Assembly: GCA_052034865.1 (NCBI GenBank)
Contig: JBPOIC010000009.1
Span: 1 to 64,000 of the forward strand
Direction: 5' to 3'
DNA length: 64,000 nt
From: JBPOIC01 sp052034865
Lineage (GTDB): Bacteria; UBA10199; JADFYH01
The notes under the pieces were generated by a model that was not told the DNA's origin, searched no databases, and saw only the letters and a program-made list of their open reading frames with translations. Positions 1 through 7,556 of the stretch are shown one piece after another. How positions within the stretch are numbered: the first letter of the stretch is position 1; every line of letters begins with the position of its first letter. The position numbers were made by a program, and so were the translations under genes.

Positions 1-1020
1 ACCCGAGGTGTTGGTCGTAAATCCCAATTCCGAGGTGTCCGTTGAGTCGTGTGAGGAGATCAGAAGGTCGATGTTTCTTCCGTCGCTTGCCGTTAAGACG
101 ATCTTGTCATTTGCAGAGTCGAGAGATGCGCTGACTCCAGTTTGTGTCGATATGTTATTGACGGCAGTGACGAAGGCGCTCGCTCCGGAATCGGTAGCCC
201 CATAAGAAGCCTGGGACAGGGCAACACCGTTCAGATAAACGGTCGCGGTTGAATCGATGGCATTACTACTGGTGTAGGTTGCTGTGTAGACGTTTGCCAA
301 AACCTGTGCGGTAACTCCGGTGCTACCAGAAACGGCGTTGATGGCGGTGGCATAGGCCAGGGCGCTTTCATCTGATTCGGCATTGGACACACCGTCTGCG
401 TTCAAGCTGATACCAATTCCGTTAATCGTAAAGGTACCGGCATCCGTCAGAGTGGTGCTGGATCCGCTGACGGTTGTCAGGACTGAGACGGCCGTTAACA
501 AAGCGACCTGTCCGATGGCTGAAGCGCGCGAGTCGCTGATGCTGACGGTCAGGTTGTCGTTTGCGTTGGGTCCTGACTGGAAGGTTTTTGAAATAAACGT
601 ACCATCCAGGAGACTAACACCATCGAAAGAGGTATTCTGGGCGATTTGTGTGAAACCGTTCAAAAGGTCGCTGACGGCCGTGGTCAGGTTGGCGCGGTCT
701 GCAGCAGAAAGGGAAGCGTCTGCTGCCTGAACGACTTTTTCACGAAGGGATTGCGCAATTTCTGTCAGCTGATTGAGAGATCCTTCGGCGACACCCAGCA
801 CGTTGACGGCGGTGGAGATACTCTGTTCCGCAGTCGCGATACCGCGAATCTGTCCACGTAAGGATTCTGATTTGAGGAGACCGACGACGTCGTCTGCACC
901 TCGGTTGATGCGAAGACCTGTAGACAGGCGTTCCAATGTACCTGACAGTTTCTTGCTGGTTTGAGAGAGTTTGTTCTGTGCAACGAGTGACTGCACGTTT
1001 GTATTAATTCTCAGTCCCAT
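1..1020 (-). CDS. fliC: Flagellin, N-terminal part (cut by left edge)
   Basis: Filament subunit, exported through the flagellar type III gate and polymerised outside the cell. The minus strand is open from the ATG at 1018-1020 to base 1, giving 340 codons; the C-terminal D0/D1 part lies outside the window. The start MGLRINTNVQSLVAQNKL, followed by the LSGTLERLSTGLRIN stretch, is the conserved flagellin N-terminus that forms the D0/D1 coiled coils. From about residue 140 the sequence becomes Ser/Thr/Ala-rich, as expected for the surface-exposed D2/D3 part, where O-glycans are normally attached. The RBS AAAAGGAGGT lies 7 nt before the ATG. It is divergent from fliD. A loose sigma-28 motif lies upstream. 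The family call is certain; the symbol is the conventional one. Confidence 0.95.
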   Translation of the reverse strand, partial: MGLRINTNVQSLVAQNKLSQTSKKLSGTLERLSTGLRINRGADDVVGLLKSESLRGQIRGIATAEQSISTAVNVLGVAEGSLNQLTEIAQSLREKVVQAADASLSAADRANLTTAVSDLLNGFTQIAQNTSFDGVSLLDGTFISKTFQSGPNANDNLTVSISDSRASAIGQVALLTAVSVLTTVSGSSTTLTDAGTFTINGIGISLNADGVSNAESDESALAYATAINAVSGSTGVTAQVLANVYTATYTSSNAIDSTATVYLNGVALSQASYGATDSGASAFVTAVNNISTQTGVSASLDSANDKIVLTASDGRNIDLLISSHDSTDTSELGFTTNTSG

Positions 1021-1094
1021 AAATTGGACCTCCTTTTATTAAGTAATTTTTTTAGTTACTTAGGGTTAATTTTTTTCCTGCCCGACAAAGAATA

Positions 1095-1121
1095 GAAACG
1101 GATCGTTCGTGGGGAACTTAA
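1095..1121 (-). promoter_or_regulatory. Putative sigma-28 promoter of flagellin
   Basis: Read on the minus strand: TTAAGTTC at 1121-1114, then 11 bases, then TCCGTTTC at 1102-1095. It shares TAAGTTC and CCGTT with the flgM promoter, but the spacer is one base shorter if TAAG is taken as the -35 core. It lies about 75 bp before the flagellin ATG. This is a motif match only. Confidence 0.4.
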
Positions 1122-1278
1122 TGGGATTTTTGGGATGAAAAAGGGGGATTTGAAAAAAGGAAAGGAAAGTTAAGAAAAGATTAAAGGCGTTAAAAACTGA
1201 TTAGCCTTGATCATCAGATCGTACGAATCAGCTTACATCCTATCCTTAATATAAAGAGGGGCTCGATCAAAAACCTTT

Positions 1279-1305
1279 TAATTATTTTCTCTCTGATGCC
1301 GTTCT
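1279..1305 (+). promoter_or_regulatory. Putative sigma-28 promoter of fliD
   Basis: TAAT (1279-1282), 15 bases, then GCCGTTCT (1298-1305). The bacterial FliA consensus is TAAA-N15-GCCGATAA, so the -35 core, the spacing and the GCCG of the -10 agree. It sits 28 bp before the fliD ATG and probably serves the four-gene fliD unit. Confidence 0.6.
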
Positions 1306-1333
1306 GGGATAATAGCTGCAGGAGGAAAAACCT

Positions 1334-2731
1334 ATGTCTGGTCTTATCAGTTTTGGTGGTTTGGCTTCAGGACTTGATACAAAAACAATCATTGAGCAGT
1401 TAACGAAGGTCAAACAGGCACAGCTGGTAGACCCTGTGACAGCAACGGGGACGACACTTGAGTCCAAACGAACCGCCTTCGACACTCTCAAAACAATTCT
1501 TCAAACCTTCAAGTCTGCCGCTTACGCTCTCCGGGATTCATCCAACGCTGCATACAATACCAAAACGGTTTCATCCTCAGATACTTCCGTGATTTCGACA
1601 GGGGGTGTGAGTGCCTCAACGGCCACAGATGGAACCTATAAAATTTCCAATATTACCCACCTCGCCCAGCAGGATCGTGTTATTTTTGATGGGGTTTCTG
1701 ATAGCAATCTCACTCAGTTTGGAACCGGGAATATTTCGGTTACCTATAAAGGCAGTACCTCGACGATCACGATCGATTCCTCAAATAACACTCTCGAAGG
1801 AATTCAGACCGCCATCAACAGTGCAGGGGTTGGTGTAACGGCTTCGATTATCAACGATGGAAGCTCGAATCCTTACCGCCTGGTGCTTACCTCCAGGGAT
1901 ACAGGATCGGATGCGAGCATCACGCATAATCTGGATTCCATTTTAAGCCTTACCGTCGACAATGCCGCCTCTACGAGTGCCGTGAACGAAGCTCAGAATG
2001 CGGTCTTTGAAGTCAACGGGGTGAGTTTCAGCAGCAAGACGAATACGATTACGAACTCGATTCCCGGAGTTACCTTTACATTGCTGACGACTTCTTCCTC
2101 AGATTCTCTGAAGCTGACTGTTCAGTCGGATACCACTTCATTGGCCAGCAAGATCACTACCTTTGTAACCAGCTACAATTCCACGCGTGCCGCTCTCAAG
2201 ACACAGCTGGATGTGGATCTGAAGACAAGAAAGACCGGGGTTTTGGGAAGAGAACCTACTTTAACAACGATCCATTCAAAGCTTTCCGATTATATGGGTT
2301 CGTATCTGAATGGTCTGGGAGTGAGTGCTTACAAATCACTTTCTCAGATTGGCATCACCGCGAAAGACAGTGGCGAATTGCAGATAGACAGCTCGAAACT
2401 GACCAGCACCATTCAGTCGGATCCTACCGCCATTCGGTATCTTTTTCAGGGCGTCAATTCTCAGGATGGAATTGCAAAGAGTGTCTACAATTTACTGGAT
2501 AATCATCTGGGCCCTGTGGGGGCTTTGACCCAGCGACAGACGTCATTAAACAAACAGATCGATGAAAACGGAAAATTGCTCAAAACCCGTCAGGGTCAAC
2601 TGACGAGTTATACGGCGCGGTTGGAGTTGAAATATCAATTGATGGAAAAGGCGATCAATAATCTGAAGGCACAACAGAATGCAATCGATGCCTATATTTC
2701 CCAACAGAACTATTCTTCAAATAATGAATGA
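1334..2731 (+). CDS. fliD: Flagellar filament cap protein FliD (HAP2)
   Basis: Forms the cap at the filament tip that folds arriving flagellin subunits. 465 aa, a usual length for the family. The N-terminus MSGLISFGGLASGLDTKTII is the FliD signature, with the IEQL helix next. The C-terminal third (residues about 320-450) is the FliD C-domain with a long helical stretch ending in LKAQQNAIDAYI. The middle is Ser/Thr-rich and variable. The start is set by an AGGAGG 6-10 nt upstream. It is first of a tight plus-strand unit with fliS, a FliT-like gene and a PilZ-like gene, behind a sigma-28 motif, so late (class 3) expression is expected. Confidence 0.95.
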   Translation: MSGLISFGGLASGLDTKTIIEQLTKVKQAQLVDPVTATGTTLESKRTAFDTLKTILQTFKSAAYALRDSSNAAYNTKTVSSSDTSVISTGGVSASTATDGTYKISNITHLAQQDRVIFDGVSDSNLTQFGTGNISVTYKGSTSTITIDSSNNTLEGIQTAINSAGVGVTASIINDGSSNPYRLVLTSRDTGSDASITHNLDSILSLTVDNAASTSAVNEAQNAVFEVNGVSFSSKTNTITNSIPGVTFTLLTTSSSDSLKLTVQSDTTSLASKITTFVTSYNSTRAALKTQLDVDLKTRKTGVLGREPTLTTIHSKLSDYMGSYLNGLGVSAYKSLSQIGITAKDSGELQIDSSKLTSTIQSDPTAIRYLFQGVNSQDGIAKSVYNLLDNHLGPVGALTQRQTSLNKQIDENGKLLKTRQGQLTSYTARLELKYQLMEKAINNLKAQQNAIDAYISQQNYSSNNE

Positions 2732-2759
2732 TCAATGACTCAATCGCAGGAGGCGAGTT

Positions 2760-3143
2760 ATGTACCAACAGGTTTCATCCTATACCAATATGATGGCTGA
2801 GAAGTTTTTGCATGAGTCACCTGAGAATTTGATGGTGATGCTTTATGAAGGAATGATTACCCGCATTCGTCGCGGCCGTGAATTTTACAAGGCAGGCCAG
2901 CTGGTTCGAGCCCGTGAGTCTTCAATGCAGGCGAGTCGAATCGCAAGCGCCCTCATGGATAACCTTAATTTTGAAGAAGGTGGAGAAACTGTTCGGAACC
3001 TGGAAAGACTTTATGCCTACGTGATTTCGGAAGTTTCAGCTTCGTGCATTAGTCAGGATCCTTCCCCCCACTATCAGAATATTCTTTCTGTGCTGGAGAC
3101 CTTGTGTGGGAGTTGGAAAGAATTGTCAGGTCGATCCAAATGA
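2760..3143 (+). CDS. fliS: Flagellin export chaperone FliS
   Basis: Small cytoplasmic chaperone that binds the flagellin C-terminus and stops premature polymerisation before export. 127 aa, all helical. The family core is plain: SPENLMVMLYEGMI near the N-terminus, then an IASALMDNLNFEEGGE stretch, which matches the usual I..L...LN.e.GGeia pattern, and LERLYAYVIS. The RBS GGAGG lies 7 nt before the ATG. It follows fliD by 28 bp, and its stop overlaps the start of the next gene in an ATGA. Confidence 0.95.
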   Translation: MYQQVSSYTNMMAEKFLHESPENLMVMLYEGMITRIRRGREFYKAGQLVRARESSMQASRIASALMDNLNFEEGGETVRNLERLYAYVISEVSASCISQDPSPHYQNILSVLETLCGSWKELSGRSK

Positions 3144-3535
3144 AAAACGCACTTTCCCATTTTGATGAGAAAGGGGTCCAGAATCTGATGGAGCTGATGG
3201 AATTTTACTATTCTCTTGGACTTCAGACCCTGGCAGACCTTCAGTACACACACTCCGATGAGGCCCTCGGCCAATGTAAAAAGCTCGAGGCCATTTCCTC
3301 CCAGTATATTGGAATGATGCAGAATGTTTCGTGGGCGGAATGTGTTCCAAATCCAACGATTAAAAGGAAATTCTTCGATCAGCTTCAAAAGAATGTCGAT
3401 ATGATGAGATCTTTGCAAGGATTGCTCGAAGAAAAACTTTACGAAGTTCAGAAGATTTTAAACAAGCTTCCTGCGGCTGCCCGTTTCCCAAACGACGAGT
3501 GGTCAGCAGAAAGCTCCTATCAGGCAAGCCTATGA
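3140..3535 (+). CDS. Small FliT-like flagellar protein (putative FliD chaperone)
   Basis: 131-aa predicted helical protein with no membrane segment or signal peptide. I do not recognise a diagnostic motif. The call rests on position: third in fliD-fliS-X, the usual fliT slot, with a size and helical character (MELMEFYYSLGLQTLADL and the C-terminal LLEEKLYEVQKILNKL) that suit a FliT or FlgN-like export chaperone. The ATG at 3140 is chosen because it overlaps the fliS stop as ATGA; the upstream ATG at 3104 would lie deep inside fliS. It may equally be an unrelated lineage-specific protein. Confidence 0.6.
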   Translation: MKNALSHFDEKGVQNLMELMEFYYSLGLQTLADLQYTHSDEALGQCKKLEAISSQYIGMMQNVSWAECVPNPTIKRKFFDQLQKNVDMMRSLQGLLEEKLYEVQKILNKLPAAARFPNDEWSAESSYQASL

Positions 3536-4071
3536 TCCCGGGAGCCCCTCTTCAAAATCATGAGGAGGAAAATTATTTCAAGGTTCTTGGAGAGATTTAT
3601 CTCTACGTTGAAGATTATCCTGACTCCGAAAACATTCATTTGTCGCAGGGCCTTCCTGAATCGGGTGATCCGATTGAGCTTAGACTCATGAACTTTCAGG
3701 CCAGGCTGCTCTATAACAATCCAGAACACAGCAAGGATCTCATCGAACTTGCCCGTATTCTCGAGATGATTCACAAGGCAAAAGATCTGACAAAACTCCC
3801 CCAGGTAAGGTTGCAATCGGTTTTGATCAGTGCGGGAGATTTGGAATATTTAAGTCACGAATACCTTCCGGTTGGAAAAAGGGTTTTATCCCACATGAGT
3901 TTTCCGGATTATCCCTACGAATCCATCAGTGTTGCCGCTGAAGTGATTCATTGCCAGCTCGCACGCCATCCAAAACCTCTTTATGAGGTAGCTCTGGGCT
4001 TTCAGGAAATCCCCGAGAATTATCGGGAAATGATCATCAAGTTCGTCAATCAGATCCAGCGACGAAAGTGA
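3532..4071 (+). CDS. Conserved small protein with an atypical PilZ-like domain
   Basis: 179 aa, cytoplasmic by appearance. Residues about 90-145 read LQSVLISAGDLEYLS, LPVGKRVLSHMSFP and ISVAAEVIHCQ, which follows the PilZ strand pattern (d-iS..Gl.f.s, G..l.l.l.lP, i.v.g.V). The c-di-GMP-binding RxxxR and D/NxSxxG signatures are incomplete: SAGD replaces S.GG. So this may be a non-binding or altered PilZ fold, an inference from pattern alone. The N-terminal half is of unknown type. Its ATG overlaps the preceding stop as ATGA, so it belongs to the fliD unit. A role in filament or motor control is plausible but not shown. Confidence 0.5.
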   Translation: MIPGAPLQNHEEENYFKVLGEIYLYVEDYPDSENIHLSQGLPESGDPIELRLMNFQARLLYNNPEHSKDLIELARILEMIHKAKDLTKLPQVRLQSVLISAGDLEYLSHEYLPVGKRVLSHMSFPDYPYESISVAAEVIHCQLARHPKPLYEVALGFQEIPENYREMIIKFVNQIQRRK

Positions 4072-4184
4072 CCGAAAGCTTGTATCTCATCCCTTGAAAT
4101 TTTCAGTCAGCGTTTTTCATCCTTACTTCTGCAATGAGACAACACGCTAAAAGGAGGGATTGGGTTACGTAGAATATAAAAAGT

Positions 4185-5720
4185 TTAATGCTGAATGGAT
4201 TCCAGAAGAGAGAGGTTTGTCAGGGGAAATGAAATAAAACCGTCCAGAAGCGAGGTTAGGCTATTCCTGTAAGGTTCCTTTGATTTGTCAGGATGACTCT
4301 GGATTCCCAGGATTGGAATGCGTTTTCCTGCCTTGCGCTGATATTTTCGGATTTCAAGCATCATTTCGTCTTCATCCGTGGGAACATCTTCCGGACGAAT
4401 CAGAATCAGGTCAAACTCTTCCTTGCCAAGATGTGAAAAAAGCAATTCGGATGAGGTTGCCTGGACATAGGTGTGGCCGTAGGTATTCAGGGTTTGAAGG
4501 GCAGAGTGTGGGCTTTTTGATTTTTCAAAAATGAGAATGTGGAGCTTTGCTTCTTCTTCATTCAAGAAATGACGGGTAATGAGAGGGAGTGAATGATTTG
4601 GATGAAAGCGATGATTCAGAAGATACTGGAAGGTATCGTAGATTTCAGTTGGATAAAGCGGTTTGCTGAAGTAACCCTGAATTCCTGCCTCCTGACAGCG
4701 TTTCGCATCTCCCCTTTCCGGTTGCGAAGTCATCAAAACGGAATATGTTTCTGAAAATCGGTTTGTTCGTAACCATTTGGCAATCCATTCAAAAGCGGAT
4801 GAAGGTGAAAGATTTTTTTCAATCAGAATAAAGTCCAGGCGAAGATCGGTGTTCTTAATAAAAACTTCCGCATCGGATTCATTTCCCGCTGTATGAACTC
4901 CCATTCCCCAGCTTTCCATAATTTTTTTCAGACGATTCAAATGATACGGATCGGATTCAAGAATCATCACTTGAAGGTTTTCCAGTGGGTAGGTGTTCAA
5001 AATCTCCTGATGAGAAGGATGGGCTTCAAAGCGAATCGGAAAGGTAAAAGAAAAAGTTTCACCTTCATCTGTATGTGTGTGTGTCAAAGCCCCTCCCAAC
5101 AGAACAAGAAGTTTCTGAGCCAAAAGAAACTGAAGATCTCTAAAGTAAGATCCTGAGCCCTGGAGCCCACTCAGGATACTGTCAGGTGCGGTTTTCAGCA
5201 AAACCTCTAACACAAGATGGTTGTCATTTTTACATTTGACTTCAAGGTTTCCAGAAATATCGGGCTGCGAGGCAGAGATAAGAAAACCCCTGAGCAGGTC
5301 TTCAAATATCTGTTTGAAGCGGGCAGGACTTCCGACAAGGGTATCAGGAACTTCCGTGGAAATCAGGAAGCGAAAATTTTTGTGTAGCCTTTCTGCTTCT
5401 GAGTGGAGGTGATTTAAAATCGTTGAAAGGGATTTACGCAGACTGAAGGAAATCTGCTCAGGTGATATTTTATCCGATTCAATCTGACCGATATCCATCA
5501 TCGAACGGGTAAGTTGGGTGAGATGGTCGAGGATTTGCCGAATCGAAAGACGTTCTTCTTCTGTCAGTCTCTGGTATCCGTTTTTTTCTTCTGTCAGTGC
5601 ATTCGCAAGAAATGAAAGCCCTTCGTGAATTTCACTGGCGAACTGAAACACCAGCTTTTCGGACAGATTTCCGTTGAGGCGTGATAGCTTTTCAGATTTT
5701 TGAAAGTTTTCCGGATGCAT
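4185..5720 (-). CDS. Degenerate hybrid histidine kinase with two receiver-like domains
   Basis: 511 aa, no membrane segment. Domain order: DHp-like helices (residues about 20-85) with H32-E33 in SEIHEGL at the H-box place; an HATPase-like region (about 90-230); a first receiver-like domain (about 248-365); a second (about 392-510). Key residues are lost. The N-box reads FKQIFEDLLRGF with no Asn, no DxGxG G1 box is visible, the first receiver has Glu301 where the phosphoacceptor Asp belongs (ILIEKNL) although T331 and K353 remain, and the second has Arg442 and Phe498 at the Asp and Lys positions. It lies 103 bp downstream of the sigma-54 activator on the same strand and is probably co-transcribed. 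It most likely acts as a scaffold or pseudokinase partner of that regulator. Confidence 0.75.
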   Translation of the reverse strand: MHPENFQKSEKLSRLNGNLSEKLVFQFASEIHEGLSFLANALTEEKNGYQRLTEEERLSIRQILDHLTQLTRSMMDIGQIESDKISPEQISFSLRKSLSTILNHLHSEAERLHKNFRFLISTEVPDTLVGSPARFKQIFEDLLRGFLISASQPDISGNLEVKCKNDNHLVLEVLLKTAPDSILSGLQGSGSYFRDLQFLLAQKLLVLLGGALTHTHTDEGETFSFTFPIRFEAHPSHQEILNTYPLENLQVMILESDPYHLNRLKKIMESWGMGVHTAGNESDAEVFIKNTDLRLDFILIEKNLSPSSAFEWIAKWLRTNRFSETYSVLMTSQPERGDAKRCQEAGIQGYFSKPLYPTEIYDTFQYLLNHRFHPNHSLPLITRHFLNEEEAKLHILIFEKSKSPHSALQTLNTYGHTYVQATSSELLFSHLGKEEFDLILIRPEDVPTDEDEMMLEIRKYQRKAGKRIPILGIQSHPDKSKEPYRNSLTSLLDGFISFPLTNLSLLESIQH

Positions 5721-5823
5721 AATGGAATAAGTATGTAAGAGATTATTTTAAAAACACCAGACTCATCAGAATCAAAAGAAACGGAATTTTGCTTCCTGTT
5801 GCTTTAAAGAGCAGATCGTAAAG

Positions 5824-7254
5824 TTAAGGTAAGATCGAAAATTGTTTTTCATCCTCAAAATCACCTTCTTCCGGAAGCGTGATTCCTGCCGGCAAAACGA
5901 GTCCCTCTTCACGATAGGCCTTTAATTTATTTCGTAAGGTTCGCACGCTAATTCCCAAAGACTGGGAAGCCCGCACTCGGTTTCCTTTATGAATTTCCAG
6001 GGCTCGGTATATCATCTGACGTTCAATTTCCTTGATGCTTGTCATGGGGAGCTCTTCAGGGGCGGCTTCTCGGGGAGCGACGGTTAAGGGAGGAGATTCC
6101 AATTCGGTATCATCGAACCAGATATGATCAATGGTATCTCCATGAGTCAGATAAGCGGTGCGTGTGATGATGTTTTCCAGCTCGCGGACATTTCCGGGCC
6201 AGGAATAACGGCTCAGCTGCTGAATCGCGGCAGAACTTAAGGTCATCTCACGATTGATATTCTGCAGGTTCAGGCGATTGAGAATGTGTTTTGCAAGAAT
6301 GGAAACATCTTCAATTCTTTCCCGAAGGGGAGGGATGCGAACCGAGATCACGTTCAGTCGATAAAAGAGATCTTCTCGGAACTGTCTGTTACGCACGGAC
6401 TCTTTAAGATCACGGTTCGTTGTTGCAATCAATCGGACATCCAGCTGAATTTTCTGATGTCCTCCAACACGGTACAATTCTTTTTCCTGAATGACTCGAA
6501 GCAGTTTGGCCTGCAGCAGGGGATCCATTTCACTTACTTCATCAAGAAGCAGGGTTCCTTTTTGGGCCAGCTCAAATTTACCGATGTGTTTTGTGAGCGC
6601 TCCCGTAAAAGATCCTTTTTCATAACCAAAAAGCTCAGACTCCAGAAGTGTGGCAGGTATGGAGGCACAGTTGATCCCCACAAAAGGCTGATTTCTTCGT
6701 CGGGAAAGCTGATGCAGGGTTTGAGCAAACATCTCCTTTCCGACACCTGACTCTCCAAGAATCATCACTGTGATGTCACTATCCGCAATATGATTCAAGT
6801 ACCCGATCGCTTTTTTCATCGCCGGGTGAGCTTCTGCACTGGGAAGGGATCGCAGATCACAATATTTGTTTTCTGTTTTTTCACTTTCGGGATTTTTTCT
6901 TTCTGAGAGAAAGTTCTGTATCAGTGTTTCAAACTGTTCTTCAGAAAAGGGCTTCAGTATTGGAGAGATGTTTCTGGATTGCGGAATGAGCTCAAGGTCA
7001 GCGCTGTCTTCAGGATATAAAGTGAGAATAATTTTAAGCTGAGGATATTTTGAAATGAGTTGATAGGTGAAATCCGAAGACTTCGTTTTGATAAGATCGA
7101 AATCCAGAATGAGCAGATCGGGCTCTTCATATTGAAGAAGTGTTTCAATATTGGTCAGATCATTCGTTTTGAGGATGGTATGCGGATTTTTTTCCAGAAA
7201 GGAAAGCATCACATGACGCATGGCTTTCTGGCTTTCAGCTACGAGAATCTTCAA
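5824..7254 (-). CDS. Sigma-54-dependent response regulator (FlgR/FleQ/NtrC type)
   Basis: Likely master activator of the sigma-54 flagellar genes. About 476 aa from a TTG at 7252-7254, chosen because AAGGAGG lies 9 nt before it and MKILVAE is the natural receiver start; an ATG 60 bases upstream has no RBS. Receiver domain at residues 1-120 with Asp51 (LILDFDL) and the K of ILKPF; the first acidic pair is reduced to AES. AAA+ domain at about 135-380 with GESGVGKE (Walker A), GSFTGA (the sigma-54 loop, Ser for the usual Ala), LLLDEVSEM (Walker B) and WPGNVREL. A Fis-type HTH (RASQSLGISVRTLRNKL) is near the C-terminus. A degenerate kinase gene follows. Confidence 0.92.
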   Translation of the reverse strand: MKILVAESQKAMRHVMLSFLEKNPHTILKTNDLTNIETLLQYEEPDLLILDFDLIKTKSSDFTYQLISKYPQLKIILTLYPEDSADLELIPQSRNISPILKPFSEEQFETLIQNFLSERKNPESEKTENKYCDLRSLPSAEAHPAMKKAIGYLNHIADSDITVMILGESGVGKEMFAQTLHQLSRRRNQPFVGINCASIPATLLESELFGYEKGSFTGALTKHIGKFELAQKGTLLLDEVSEMDPLLQAKLLRVIQEKELYRVGGHQKIQLDVRLIATTNRDLKESVRNRQFREDLFYRLNVISVRIPPLRERIEDVSILAKHILNRLNLQNINREMTLSSAAIQQLSRYSWPGNVRELENIITRTAYLTHGDTIDHIWFDDTELESPPLTVAPREAAPEELPMTSIKEIERQMIYRALEIHKGNRVRASQSLGISVRTLRNKLKAYREEGLVLPAGITLPEEGDFEDEKQFSILP

Positions 7255-7556
7255 GAGACATTCCTCCTTAAAGCCCAGGAATTTTTCACTGGATCGTTGA
7301 TAGGAAATTCGCAAATGCAGTGCAGGGAACTTCGGATGCCTTGGATCTTATCTTGAGATGAATAAAATCAAAGAAGCTGAAAGAAATAATAAGTTGGATA
7401 TTTAATATTCTAGGACAACATCTTTATTTTTCAATGTAAAAAACAGGAAAGTGATTATTTTGATTCTGTTTGGAGAGAGGAAATCAGGAAGAGCGATGAA
7501 AGGTGTGAAAACTAACCCGTACAACACTCGAGTCTGACATTTTTTTGGCGCTTTTT
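7255..7556. other. Intergenic region upstream of the sigma-54 activator
   Basis: 302 bp between the activator start and the end of the TPR gene, both on the minus strand. It is AT-rich and holds the activator RBS and a possible housekeeping promoter (7408-7435). CACTCGAGTC near 7527 is a short palindrome without loop or T-run. I see no terminator and no further gene. Confidence 0.6.
7408..7435 (-). promoter_or_regulatory. Possible sigma-70 promoter of the sigma-54 activator
   Basis: Minus strand: TTGAAA (7435-7430), 16 bases, TAGAAT (7413-7408). It would give a leader of about 150 nt before the TTG start. No TGG-N10-GC pattern was found here, which suits a top-of-cascade gene. AT-rich DNA makes chance matches likely. 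Confidence 0.3.

Larger units (their letters stand above)
1021..1333. other. Divergent fliC/fliD intergenic region
   Basis: 313 bp without a gene between the flagellin and fliD starts. It carries the flagellin RBS, a loose sigma-28 motif on the minus strand (1095-1121), a good sigma-28 motif on the plus strand (1279-1305) and the fliD RBS GGAGG at about 1321. The AT-rich middle shows no open frame with an RBS and no convincing terminator. Confidence 0.7.

Noticed and set aside
383..861. Plus-strand open frames opposite flagellin
   Set aside because: They are shadows of the minus-strand flagellin reading frame; no RBS and no recognisable domain.
5070..5095. Short TG-repeat as a phase-variable tract
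   Set aside because: Only a few units, in frame inside the degenerate kinase gene (encodes HTHT), no sign of slippage.
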